A DNA stretch of 64,000 nt from Serinus canaria. Lineage: Eukaryota > Chordata > Aves > Passeriformes > Fringillidae. Below, in pieces: positions 43,911 through 63,875 of the stretch; within the stretch, counting starts at the first letter, position 1; each line of letters opens with the position of its first letter. The translations under genes and the position numbers were made by a program. The stretch spans positions 8,255,501 through 8,319,500 of the forward strand of contig NC_066333.1 of the NCBI RefSeq assembly GCF_022539315.1, in the 5' to 3' direction. A model generated the notes under the pieces. It saw nothing but the letters and a program-made list of their open reading frames with translations, did no database searches and was not told the DNA's origin.

Positions 43911-45753
43911 GCAGCCCACATGCTCCAAGAGCTGGCAAAAGCTTCCAGCATGTGCTCGGCTGGTGACACATATGTGGTTGTTTGCATGGGCACAAAGGTT
44001 AATCGGATCAAGTGAGAAATTCCAGCTTGGCAACTGGCTCTGTGGCATTTGGTGCTGAACATGGGCATTGCTGATTCAACTAATTTGGGCTCTTTTGGTG
44101 GGAGAGCTGGGTAGGAGTTTGTAGCCTGCCTGACAGCAGTTCCTTTCTGGAGCAGGCACAGAGAGGGGTCCCTGTGGTTCTTTCCCAAATCACTGCTCCA
44201 CTCCCACCAGTGTGGGCACTGCTACTGGCCCCAGTCTCCAGGGCCAAAGTGCCAGTGCCCTTCCTTCCCATGCTGTGTCCTGGCACCTCTGAGCAGTCCT
44301 CACTCAAGCTGCTCAAAGGAAAAAGGGGAAAAAACAAAAAACAGACTCACGAAAAACCAGTGAAGTGAAAGCTGAAGACAAGATTTCTGTGCTTACAATG
44401 GGGTGAAAATCGAGGGGAAACCCACACAACTGACACCTCTATCCAGCCAGGGCTAGTGCCAATTCACCATGGGGGATGGAGCACAGAACTTCCTTGCCTG
44501 CCTCGCTGGCCAGCTCGAGGTGACACTCAAAGAGTGACAGTCAGGACAAACCCTGTTGACATCTCTGGTGCTCTCCTCCTTCAACTCATGACACTGCACA
44601 CCACTGAGCATCCCTCCAACTCTCCCTTCCCAAAACATCCAAAGTGCCCAGCTAAGCTCTGCTCCAGCAGCTGGACACCTCTCATCCCCCTGAACACATT
44701 TGTCCCCTCAAAGGAATCCTCTCTACCCAGCTTAAGAGGTTCTGAATCTTCTGTATTTCCACACCAAATACTCCTCTGCATTTTCCCCATTATTTTTTAA
44801 CCAAAAGAAAAATAAAAATCTCATAAACCTGTCAGCAAGAGCCAAAATCTGCTCCCTGGCCACTGAAACAATCCCAGGGATCACAGAGGAATTGTCCAGG
44901 AGACACAGAACAAAAACCAGACCATTGTGGGATTTTTTGGTAACGTTCACACTTCTCACTCATTTTTGAGTAACACACATTGAAAATAGGCAACAGCCTG
45001 TGCTCTTCCACACCTTCCTTAAGGTTTTGTTGAAAACTCTTTTGCAACTGGTAATGGGAAGAAAAGGTATCCACAGGTTCTGGTCATAAGCCCGGGGTTG
45101 GATGTGATGTGGGAAGGCTGGGCCAAGTAGCATCTTATGAGTTCTCCAGGTCTTTCTAGGTAACTTTTTAGAACTTTGTGGCAACATTTTTGAAACATCT
45201 CGTTCCAGGGAAAAAAAGCTCCTGTGAATGCAGGCACCAAAATGTGATGAGTGAAGGCCAAACCAGTATTGCTGGAAGCAAGAGTAAGGAGGAAACCCAT
45301 GGCTGCGGGAAGGGGGAAGTGACATTTGGGAACGAAAGACACTGTTCCCAAGCCACTGGCAACCCTGTGCAGCTGGAAATTTGGCATAGAATGGGAAAGG
45401 GGAAATAATTCCATGCAGAAATGCCTGTTTATTTATTCGGATCAAGCCTGAAGGAGCAAGTGCATAGCCAGGGATGGCTGCAACCCTCTCACAACGTCCT
45501 TATGGTTATCAGGGGAAAGTCACCTGCAGACCATGACCCCAAGTTTTCCTGCTGGGATTCCCACCTCAGTTCCAACCCTACAGATGAACTTTGCCACACA
45601 ACAACTGCCTGGTCACCTGTCAATCTGCTCCACCTACCACCAAGAATCTACCAACAGCTCCAGAAGTACGAAACACCAAAAGCCAAGGGAGCTGCCTGTC
45701 CCAGGACAAGCCGTGTGCCAGCAGAGGGGCAATGAGACCAGCACAGGCAGTGA

Positions 45754-45800
45754 GGCAGTGCCCTTTGGCATCCACACCAGGGATGCCAAAGGGCACTGCC
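45754..45800. repeat. Perfect 20-bp inverted repeat with 7-nt loop
   Basis: The left arm (45,754-45,773) starts GGCAGTGCCC. The right arm (45,781-45,800) is its exact reverse complement. The loop is ACACCAG. Beyond a small internal loop the stem can extend by ACAGG (45,743-45,747) pairing CCTGT (45,804-45,808). It lies in ZNF512B intron 1. Confidence 0.93.
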
Positions 45801-46289
45801 ATCCCTGTCACTGTCGGAGGAGCTGTGCTCCCTCCCATGAACTCCTGGCAGAACCGGAGATGCTGGGAAAAACTTGCAGGGAATAAAGACAAGGCAGTGG
45901 AGGGAGAGGCTTCCTCTCGAAGAATCGCCCTTGCTGGAGGTTTCCCCAGGAGGCAAGCACGTGGTGGGTGAAGCCCTGTGAGCTGCTGCCTCCCTGAGCA
46001 CGGCTGGCAGCCGGGCAGCCCGGAGGGACACGGCGCATCCCGTCGCTATCACCCAAACCGAGTGACACCCATCGAGGCTCTCCAGATGGGAGAACCTCAC
46101 CCGAGGCACGCACACACCGCTCCTGCCGCACATGGCTCTGGCCAGGCGCAGACGAGGCTTTGGAGGGTGTAAAGTTTCTGTTCGAGGCGCGTTATCCCGT
46201 CCCTCCCCTCTCCGTCCCCGGGCACTGACATGAAGGGAAAAAAGCCCGCACATGTGTGTCCCCGCACATGCCTGGCAGACAACGAGTCC

Positions 46290-47270
46290 GCACCGAGCCG
46301 CGGGGACTGGGGTGCCCCCTGTCCCGGGGGTCAGTGGGTGGGGGGAGCTCTGCCCGCTGCCGCTGTCACCTCCCGGGCGCGGGGAGCTCTGCCCTGCCGC
46401 TCCCGCTGTCACCTCCCGGGCAGAGGGACCTCTGTCCTGTCACCTCCCGGACCGGCCGTGCCACCCGCGTCCCCTCGCTGCCCCTCCCCGCTGTCACCCC
46501 GCGGGCAGCGCCTCCCGGGCCTGTCACCCCGCGGGCCCGCGCCCCATCCCCGGGAGGCGGCCGGGGCTTCCCGGCGGCGCGGGGCGGGCCGGGCCCGGCA
46601 GGGAGGGCACGGAGGGCCCGGCCCGGCCCGGCCGCGCTCCGGGAGGGGAAGAGCGAGCGGCAAAATGGCGACGCGGCGGCGGGCGGAGCGGAGCGGAGCG
46701 GGGCGCGGGGGTCCCCGCAGCGGGGCCGGGCGGGCCGGGGGCCGCTCGGTGCTTACCTCGGCGGGCCGGGCCGCGGTGCGGGGCGCGCAGGGCCGGCACC
46801 CCCCGGCCGGCCAGGCGGTGCCGCCCGCCGCCCCCGGGCCGCCGTGCGGGGCTCCCGGCGCGCCCACACCCGCGGCGGCGCCGCGCTCCGCTGCCGCGCT
46901 CCCGCCCGCCCCTCGCCGCCGCCGCCGCCGCCGCGGCTCATGCGCGCTCCCCGCCCCGCCCGGCCCAGCCCGGCCCGGCCCGCCCCGCGCTCCTCACCGC
47001 CGCCACCGGGCCGCTCCGGCCTCGCCTGGTTCCGGGACCGGCACCGGGATCGGCACCGGGAGGACGGGCGGGGGCGCCGCCCAAGGAGGGCGGGACGGGG
47101 CAGCGCCCCCCGGACCGGGCTGACCTGGGCAGGTGCGGCCGGAGCCCGGTGCGGGCAGGGCTGCGCTGCGCTGCCTCCGCGGGATGCGGGCAGAGCTGCC
47201 CTCCGCACCTCCGGGCTGTTTGGCCTCCGTCGCACCCGCCGGGGTGCGGGCAGCGTGTCCTGCCCGCCGT
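46290..47270 (-). promoter_or_regulatory. ZNF512B: ZNF512B CpG-island promoter and non-coding exon 1
   Basis: An extreme CpG-dense island. On the minus strand a clean donor CGAG|GTAAGC ends a presumed 5'UTR exon at 46,757, whose 5' end is unknown (somewhere up to about 46,950). An ATGGCG motif resembling YY1 sites lies at about 46,663 on the plus strand. Long open frames on both strands here result from GC content and lack family similarity. Confidence 0.7.
46342..46536. repeat. GC-rich minisatellite in ZNF512B intron 1
   Basis: Imperfect repeats built from GGGGAGCTCTGCC, GCTGTCACCTCCCGGGC and related blocks recur through this stretch beside the promoter CpG island. The unit length is about 40 nt but irregular. 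Confidence 0.7.
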
Positions 47271-47590
47271 CCTGCCCTCCAGGGTGCAGGCGCTGAGCGT
47301 CCTGCCTGCCATCTTCCCCTCCAGCGTGCCCCCCCTGCGGTCCTGCCCTCCAGGTCGTAGGCAGGACGCCTTTCCCTTTACCCTGTTCTCCAGGATGCAG
47401 ACAGGATGACTTGCTTGTCATTCTGCCAAGCAAGGTGCCCTGCCCGTTATCCTTTCCTCCAGGGCGTCCTGGCCATCATCCTACCTTCCAAGGTGTTGGC
47501 AGTGTCCTGTATGTCACTGTTTTCTCCAGGGTGTCCTGTTCATCCTGCCGGCAAAGGTGCGGGTAGGATGCCCTCCCCATCCATCAACAC
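47130..47590. repeat. Degenerate minisatellite upstream of ZNF512B
   Basis: Repeated blocks of CTCCAGGGTGCAGGC and GTCCTGCCTGCC type recur irregularly, with CTCCAG at about 47,278, 47,320, 47,349, 47,390, 47,456 and 47,523. The CpG content decays from left to right. Confidence 0.7.
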
Positions 47591-48146
47591 ATATAAACCC
47601 AGGGTGCTCCAGGTCACCTTGTAAAGCCACCCCAGCCCCTGAGAATTATGCTGGGTGTGAGCCTGTTGCAATGTCCATAGGGCCCTTTCCCAGCTCCCAG
47701 GCTTGGGATGTCACCCCTGCAGAGTCGCTGACATCTGGGGAGGGGCTGCAGGACACAGCCAGCCTTGGTTACCGGCTGCAGGAATGCATAGCCACACTAG
47801 GATCCAGCAGTAGCCCAGAAATTGGGGAAAATCACATTAATTTTGCCACTTGAGAACAGAACCCAGAGCAACCACCGCTGTCAGGGCCACCCTGCCTGCC
47901 ATTACCAGTGTGTGATCCTGCGGAGCTATAGGGAACTGGGAGGCCCTATGGCACAGTTGTGCGAGAAAAAAAAGCCCAACCCAAGCCGGGAGTTTCCCCG
48001 CGGTTTTCCCCTCTTTGTCTCCATTGCGGGGAAAAGAGCTTAATTAACGTCTGCAGAGAGCAGGGAAAGCTCGGTGTAATTGCTAGGTATGATTATCGGT
48101 GGAGCGGAGGGTGCTCAGCAGGGTGGGAGGGACAGGCACAACCCAC

Positions 48147-48307
48147 CTTCTTTGTATAAAATGAGGCATATCCGAGGCGGGCTTGCTTCCCAGGCAGGGA
48201 GCTGCCTCCCGGGAGAGCTCGGGGTGGCTGTCGGGCAGCAGCTCCACGTGCTTGCTGAGACCAGGCAGCACCTTCGAGGTCCCCTCCTCGCTGTAAACGG
48301 CGCCCAT
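48147..48307 (-). other. Candidate unassigned coding exon (53 codons, donor-terminated)
   Basis: An ATG at 48,307 with G at +4 opens a frame starting MGAVYSEEGTSK. Its codons mostly end in G or C over the first 45 positions, and it reaches a good donor AAG|GTGGGT in phase 2. An in-frame TGA lies two codons upstream, so it would be a first coding exon. MGAVYS fits an N-myristoylation start pattern. I do not recognise the protein and found no partner exon. Local CpG richness could also explain the open frame. Confidence 0.3.
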
Positions 48308-49417
48308 CGCTCAGCCTGGCAGCTGTTCCACGTGTACAAAGGTGCCACCATGTCCATTTGCTGCACCCACAAAGGGCAGTTTTGCATCTCTAAGAAGGGG
48401 ATGAGGGTGAGGGGAGAGAGTGCAGTTTGGCCACGCTGGGTTAGACAGGGGCAGGGAGACTGGGCAGCTACAGACTGGGTGAGGAACAAACAAACCCCTG
48501 AAATTATGCAATATAAAGGCACCCACTGTTGTTATTTCCAGGCTCTACTGAGCAGAGGGGGCCAAGTGATGGACTTGAAAAGAGCAGCAAATGTTAAGCA
48601 GATGCTGAGGAGTGCTTTGTTTCACAGGCAGAGCTGTGCTGGGAAAGGCAGGAGGAGGAGGAAGAGCAACAGGGGCAGTGGTGCTGCCTTCCTCCATGTG
48701 CTCACAGGAAACCATCACATCCCCTCTTGCACTGTGGCTTTGTTGCAGAGGTGGGTTGTGGATGAGAGCTCATCCTTGCAAATCAGCACTATGCTGTGGA
48801 GGGGGCCATGTGGTGATTCCCCAGTGCTCTGGCCCCTTGGTCACTGTTACCACTGTCCCCACTGTTCTCACCACTCGAGGCAGGAGGAGGCCAAGGAGCA
48901 GCACCCAGGCACACACTGCAGCTGTAGATGCTGGAAAAGATGCTTGGCAGCAGGGATGAAACAGTCCAAGCCATTGAGCATGTAAATTAAATTGATACGG
49001 ACCCCAGGAAGAGGTGATGAGGGAAAAAACAATTACATAGCCTGTATCAGCGAGGTGCTGCCACCATCCATGCAGTCCTGACATTGCTTCTCCAGCCTCT
49101 CAGGCTGGTGCTAAGCAGATCTCCCTGGAGCTGTCCTGTGCCTGCCAGGATGCAGCCAGCACAGTGACCTCCACCCCAACCCAGCAGCAATTTGGGCATC
49201 CCCGACAAGGGTCAGTTCTGACTTGTAAAGACACCTGGCCAAGACTTTAAAACTCCACAAATGTAAAAACCACCCTCTAAGGAAAGGCAGGAAATAATCT
49301 GGTTTTCTGGATGGGATCTAGAGGCAGGAAAATGCCCCTTGCCCAGAATGGGCCTGGCTGATGGGGCATATGCACTTTAAAAAGTAACTTAAAAGCACAT
49401 TTTACAATCACAATTAG

Positions 49418-49495
49418 ACACTTTCCACTACACCAGGCTGCTCCAAGCCCTGTCCAGTAGCCACAGCTTCTTTGGACAGTCTGTGACAGTGTCTG
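49418..49495 (-). mobile_element. CR1 LINE fragment
   Basis: Complemented CR1 piece: cactttccactacaccaggc, then tgctccaagccctgtcc and cacagcttctttgg. Confidence 0.68.
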
Positions 49496-52124
49496 ATCCA
49501 TGGGCTGCAGCAGCACCACTCAGACCCTTAAGTCTGTTAGAATAAAATGTGTGCTGGGTCTGCAGAGCCTCTTCCACATGTCACTGCTCTGGAGACATCC
49601 CAAAAACTCCCACTAATGGCTGTTCATGTGGAGCTGTGCAGGGCCAGCATCTCCACTGGTGGGATGGTGAGATGCTTAATGCATGGGACTGGGAGCACTG
49701 GGAGCACCGGGAGCCCAGACTTCAGCCCATGTCTGCTGAGCCTTGTGCACCAGGCACAGAGACAGGTGAGGGAAAGGGCATGGCTGATACCCAGACCCAG
49801 GATGGGGGACTCTGCATTCCCTGTCTCCCAAGGCTTTATCCTGGGATAAAGAATCCCAGCCGGCTGCTGCATCCCCTTTATCCTTGGAGAGGCAGGGGGA
49901 CAAAGCCCCTTGGAGCAGCCACATGCTCACCCATCCACAGGACAGGCTGTGCAGGGGCTGGGCCGGCTGAAAGAGAGTGATTCCCGAACAAAGAGGGATT
50001 TGCAGCTGGTTTGCGCGGCAGCATCCGGGGCAGCCCCAGCCTCCTCCCGCACGCCGCTCCGCAGCCCGGGCCGCTGATTGGAAACCCGAGCCTGCCATCA
50101 CTCCCACAGCCAGGAATTATGCGGATGGATTTCTTATTATTTCCCCCACCCTGTGCTTGAATGCACTCAGTAAATATAAGCAAAAGGAAAAAAAAAAAAG
50201 AAGAAGAGCGAGAGAAAATCCAAACAGATTCAATTTTAGATATGGCGACAAAGCAAAATGGTTGCAGCGCAAAGAGGGAAGACTAAGGGGGGAAAAGCTC
50301 CTGCCTTCAGGAGGAGCTGGAGCTGTAAAGCTCCCAGCAGCCCTGAGGCTGCTGTTTATGATTTACAGGGTTGTGGTGACATGGGTGACATGTCCCATGG
50401 GGAGCCATCCCAAGCTGGGGGCACTGCAACCCCATAGAGGGCAGAGGGAGCTGCAGGGATGCTGGAGAGAATTGATGATGAAGTTATGTGACTTCATCAA
50501 ATCCTTTCTAGTTTTAGAAAATTCCTCCTCTGATGGGAAGTGAAGAGGCTAATTTTCTGTGGGGGAGTGTAAAGGATTTTCCTGGAGGCCCCAGTAACAG
50601 CCTGTGCAAATGTGCTGCCTGGGAATGTTGTGCCAAAACCAAACCCCAAACTTGCCTTTCCAAAAAAGGCCCAAGTGAAATGCTGTGGATGTTCAGCTTG
50701 ACTTTGCAGCAAACCTACTGCATCCAGGCTGGGGAACAGCTCTGGTCAACCCAAATAATACTTGTTTTGGATCAATTCTTTATCTCTGTTGCCTTCCCTA
50801 GGCTGCCTGACTTCCACTATTTGCTGCCTTCCCTCTGGTGGCTTCCAGCCTGTGGATGCTGCCTCCCCCCTACTCTAGCCTTGCCAGGTGGTCCCATATG
50901 TCACCAACCCTGCACCTGCAAACCTGGGACCCCCCTGGTGGAAGCAGCAGGATTGTAGCTGCATCTGCACCCACCTGTCTCCATCCTTGTCCCAGTGAAA
51001 GCAGCACAGCCATACCCACACCCACTTCTCTCCCTCTTTCCTGCCTCTGTGCCATGCCCACAGTCCCTGGGAGTGTTTCTGACTCTGGGGAAGCAGAGCG
51101 TTCAGAGGGCATCCAGCAGCTGAGAATGAGGACCAAAAATGAAGGAAGTAATACAGGGGAACAAAATGAAATGAAGCAATTATCCCTGCTCTGATACTTT
51201 CTAATTAAGGAAAGTGTCACCCTTATTAAGAGGCCATTAATTCATTGTCATAAGTCACCACCAGTGCAAGTACCAAAAACGTGCCTGGGCCATGGAGAGT
51301 GAGCAGCTTCCCCTCCTCCTTGCACCACAGGCTCCAGCCCTGAGAGAGAGCTGTTGCTTGAGGACACAGGGCTGCTCATGGATTCTTGCAGGAAATGCCC
51401 TGTCCCCACACCCGGGGCTGTGCTTTGGTGTGCTCTGCCACAATACTCAGCCTATTCCAAACAGGGATGAGCCCATCCACCTCCACCTGCCTCCCCGTGA
51501 CTGCACACTCTGCCCTGTGGGCTCCAAATGGATTTGTGCAAAGCATGTGCTGAGTTCTCAGCAGAGACCAGCTCTTGGCTGCTCTGGGGGACCCAGACAC
51601 CAAAGAGCTGCCCAAACGTCTCCAGCCCTGCAGTCAAGGCCAGCATTTCCTCCTGCATCACCTCCCATTAACAGCCAGCTCTGTCTTGGCAGCCTCTCAT
51701 TACGTATTCTGCATGGAGGGCCCCACATCAGCTTAATTAACAAGGTAAGAAAAACGGGACCTTTGAGGAAATCTTAATTATATTATCCATCTCACCCTGA
51801 GTGGCACCTGATCCATCCCAACACTGTTTTCAAGTTCATTAGCAATAAATCAAGATTGATTAGTCCTGGATGTGCAGCAAGAACATACAGGAGCAGAAGA
51901 CTTCTGCTGCCATCGCTGTGAGACTCTGTGTGTGTTCCCAAGACCTGTCTTGTCCTTCAGCACCAGGCAGTGGGATGGGGAGCAGGGCTATGGGATGAGG
52001 CAGAGGGAGGTGTGCCAGAGCTGGGATGTGGCTGTTGGAGCATCCCAGGAGTGGCTGTTTCACTGTGCCCCTGCCACACCCTGGCACCTCACTCTTCCCT
52101 GGGATGCTCTGACTCGGGGCAGTA

Positions 52125-52710
52125 CGCAGGCAGCCCTTCCAGGCTGCTGCACCCTTCCAGGGATGGGGCAGCCACAGTTACTCTGGGCAGCCTGTGCCAG
52201 GGCCTCACCACTCTCATAGGGAAGAATTTCTTCCTAATATCCAACCTAACCCTGTCTTCTGCTGGTTTAAAGCCATTCCTCCTTGTCACTTCATGCTCTG
52301 GTTAAAAGTCACTCAGCTTCTTTGGGCACTGAAAGTGGCTCTAAGATCTGACCAGAACCTTCTCTTTTCCAGGTTTATCAATCCCAGATTTCTCAGCTTC
52401 TCTTCATTGCAGCAGTGCTCCAGCCCTTTTTTGAGCACCTTTGGGTTCATACTCTGGACTCACTCCAGCAGCTCCACAACCTTCTGATGTCAGGATCCCC
52501 AGAACTCGAGGCAGTGCTGCAGGTGGGGTCTCTCCTGAGTAGAGAAGGGAGGACAAACTCCACTCCCTGCTGCCAGGGTGCTGGAGATGCAGCCCAGGGC
52601 AAGGTTGGCTTACTGGGCTGCCAGCACTTGTTGCTCATGTCAAACTTCCCCAATGCCTTGGGGTAGTTTGTTATCCTGCCTGAGCACCTGGTGGGATGAC
52701 AGGGTCCTAA
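52125..52710 (-). mobile_element. CR1 LINE fragment (about 580 bp, longest in window)
   Basis: The complemented CR1 3' region continues further 5' than the others: cttccagggatggggcagcc, gaagaatttcttcctaatat, ctcagcttctcttcattg, gcagtgctgcaggtggggtc and gcagcccagggcaaggttgg in consensus order. Confidence 0.9.
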
Positions 52711-54735
52711 TTAGATGGAGCCTGCAAACCGCTGGGGACAGGCATTCCAATTTGAACCAGCTGCCCCTCAGCAGAGCCAGTGGCAGGCGCTGCCATCCCT
52801 GTGCCCAGCACACCGTGTCCTCCCACCCTGCTCAGCCAGGGACAGCACAGGCTGTGAATTCCAGCACCCACTGTGAATTTCAAGGTTGGAGGGATGGGAA
52901 GCATTCCCTGCATCAGAGCCACAATCAGCAGTGCTTCAGAGCTGTAGGTGTTTACATCATCAAGCTCAGTAATTACTCAGACAAATTTGCATGCATTTTC
53001 TATGGGCATTTCTGCTGGCTTTTTTATTTTCTGCTTGAAAACCTTGCTGGAATCTGTAAACTGCCTCTGCCACTGGGAGGGAGTTGCTGGATTGTTCCTT
53101 TCAAAGAAGGTGCTGAACTTAACTCTTGATGCTGGTGACACATTGGCTCTCTTATTCAAAAGATTTTCCACAAAATAAAATGGCAAAAAATTTATCAGAG
53201 CCAGGAGTTGTGTGGCCATTGCCTGGCCCTGTGCCCCAGTGCTGCTGCCTGTAGCCTCCTGCCTGCTGTAGGGGACTGACTGATGCTTGCTGGTGTTTTC
53301 TGTTTACTTTAATTGTTGTCTGGTTTTAATATTGCATGAATTGATTCATCTGTGTTTCATTGTCAGCCCTGTTTGTTTTGGGGCAGTGCCTGGAATATCA
53401 CTGGCAGATAAGTGCTGGACAAATAGAAGGTATTATTCTTGCTCGGCCAAAGATGAGGAGTGACCAAGTTGTACCTCGGTCTGAGAGGATCCTGAGCAGC
53501 ACCTTCTCCAGTTCCCAGGGTCCTGGTGCAATACTCACCACCCCAAATTCTCACCCGTGAGGAGGAAGGACTGTCCTTCCTTGCATCCACCATGCAGATG
53601 CATTTCGCTGTATGCCCACAGCTACTGAAGTCAAAACCACGTCAGGGCTGTCCTGGATGCATCCCTGCTGCCTTGGGCAGAGTCCTGGGTACCCCTTGGA
53701 CAAGCCATGGGCATTAGGTGGCACCAGACACTGCCAGAGCAGTAGTCCAGAGCCAGCCTGCCAAGATGCTCTGCTCTCACTATCACCACCCTCATCAGAA
53801 CAAAGACACAGAACAGGGGACTGGGGGCAGGACAGCATCGTCCTGCCAACCCTGGGAACATTTTTTCACACTGCTCCTCCACCTCATCCTGTGCTGGTGG
53901 ATCTCAGAAAGATACCTGAACCCTATGGCTGGGGCTCTGGCCAAGTGCAATTGGTGGGGTTTCTGCTTTCTTCCATGCTGAGGAGCTGGAGAGAGCCAGA
54001 GCATCCTCAGGAGCACAGCAAGGGACAGTCAGGCTTTGGGGCAGAATCCAGGGAAAACCCTGCCTTTTCCAGAGGGTCCGAGGCAGCCCCAGCACTGCTC
54101 TGTGCCCCCCAGCTGCATTCCAAGCCAGATTTCCATCAGCTTACTGCATGAGCCCCGCTGTAGCCTGGAGAAGGCATTTCTCCCCGTGCAGCTCCCGAGC
54201 TTTGGAGAGAAGCTCAGCGTCTCCCTCTAACGATGTGCACACACCTGCAGCCATGATCTGCTCTTCGGGCTTCTGGCCCCCTCGTCACCCTGCAGATCCC
54301 CGTGCCTCCCCACAGCTCCCACTGCCCCACCAGGACAGAAACAAACCCCACCGTGGGCAAAATGGGCTTTTCCTGGCTTCTTTTTCCTTTCTTTTAAACT
54401 TAATAAATTCTCCCAGGTCTGTTGCTCATGAGTCTCTGGTGAGGTGAGAAGAGCAAATTTTGCTGCATATTAGAAAAGGTCATTATGGAATGAGGAGGAA
54501 ATTCTAATTCCTGTGTTCTGGGGTACCCGGGGCTACACACAGCAAAGCCCTGGAGCTGCTTCCCTGCAGACAGAGCCGAGGGTCAAAGACCCCCAACTCA
54601 CAGGCAGAGAGGGAAGATGCTCAGGCTAGCATGGAGGGATTAAGGGCTGTAGACATCTCCTGAGAATCCCCAGGAAGGACTGTAGGGACCAAACTCACAG
54701 GGGAGGTTCAGGTGTGGGAAGAGTCAGAAGAGCAG

Positions 54736-56015
54736 TGAGTTAAAATAACAGTCTCTAATTTATTACCAGCAGAGAAGCAGGTAGGAGATGCCCAGCCAGG
54801 GAGCACCGTGACCTGCCTCCACATCCCAGTGCCCCAGGGGGTTTGGGTGCTGCTGTTTTTGGACCCCCATGACCTGCAGCCCTACCCTCATCACTTGAGG
54901 TGGAATGTGGGGAGGTGACAGCATCCATCCTGGCCAAAAATCCTGATTTACACATGGATTTTCCTTATCTGCCCACAAGGGCAGTCTTGTAGCTCTGTAT
55001 GGGAGAGTTTGGGAGATGGGGACCTAACAGCAAACACTTTCACTGTAATGATGTGAAGGTCATCAGGAAGGTGTCTGGCTTTGGTGGCACCATCGCCAAC
55101 CCTCGGGCAGGAGGTCAGGACAGGAACCTGCCAATGCCTGGATGAGCTGGTGGGATCATGGAACAGAGCAGGACCAGGCATGGGAGCAGGGGAGGACCTG
55201 GCACCCAGTGTTCCCCCAGCCCCACCCTGGGCAGCACCACAGCCACCCAGCAGCACCCCTGCCTGCTGCCCCCAGCCCCTGCACGGGCTCCCCCTCTGCC
55301 TGCAGATGAAGGATGAGCTCTTGGCACGGCTTCCTCCAGGCCATGGCACCCTCCTGGTGCATCCAACCTGCTTTTACTTGCAGATTTTCTAGCTCTGATG
55401 ATTCAGCTCCCTTTTTAACTCACCAAGTGAAGCTGGGTGCTGGGGTCTTGGCCCCGCTTTGAATTTTTTGGCTGGTTGTATCGTCTTATTTGCTACCGAT
55501 AACGTCACCTCCCCGGACGCTGGAAGGCAGCCCAGTCTGATGAGGAAACCAAAGCTCCCTAAATAAGCTCTGAGGCATGGACACAAGTTTCTGGGTGTTG
55601 GGATGTTGCCCAAGTGCAAAATGCTTCAGTGTCCTGCACATGGCTCCGAGCTGTCCCTGGAATCACTGCATTCTCTTTCTCCACAGTGCTGAGCCATCTC
55701 CTTTTTTCCATCTCTTTCCCTGTGAACCATCAGGCTCAGGTGGATGGAAGTTCATCATCCGTCCCAGCAGCTGGTTTGCTGATGTTCCTCCAGCCAAGAG
55801 CCATGTCTGCTGGAAGATACCTTCCATCCCCACACAGGAATGTATTCCTTTAAAAGAAAGAGAAGGAAGAAGCAGGAGAGGAGCCCTGGAGTGTCTGGGA
55901 AGCTGTCTCTTCTTATTCCAAGCGTGTGGCTCAGGTCTCGTATCGGCGATGCACAGCCCATCCCAGCGGAGCTCGGTTCACAGTGTTGGTGCAATCTGCC
56001 AAACAGACGGATCAG
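54736..56015 (-). other. SAMD10: SAMD10 3'UTR (predicted)
   Basis: Sequence downstream of the SAMD10 stop (56,016-56,018). The first minus-strand AATAAA I see is at 54,759-54,764, predicting an end near 54,740 and a 3'UTR of about 1.3 kb. Nothing else recognised in it. Confidence 0.5.
54759..54764 (-). terminator. SAMD10: SAMD10 polyadenylation signal (candidate)
   Basis: The hexamer AATAAA on the minus strand is the first one downstream of the SAMD10 stop codon. Confidence 0.45.

Positions 56016-63875
<7,860 letters not shown>

Larger units (their letters stand above)
42844..46756. other. ZNF512B intron 1 (3.9 kb)
   Basis: No coding exon. Holds an AT-rich island (43,080-43,365) with an A(18) run at 43,191-43,208, tandem kappa-B sites (43,869-43,910), a perfect 20-bp inverted repeat (45,754-45,800) and a GC-rich minisatellite (46,342-46,536). 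Confidence 0.75.
47590..54735. other. Intergenic region between ZNF512B and SAMD10
   Basis: Contains two CR1 fragments, a candidate open exon (48,147-48,307), a CpG-rich patch (50,000-50,090) and AT-rich islands with TAAT motifs (51,195-51,260 and 51,715-51,870). No established gene recognised. Confidence 0.6.

Noticed and set aside
46230..47433. Long open frames (up to 385 codons) on both strands across the CpG island
   Set aside because: They are low-complexity Pro/Arg/Ala/Gly, overlap in several frames and cover a promoter and minisatellites. Stop-poor GC-rich DNA explains them.
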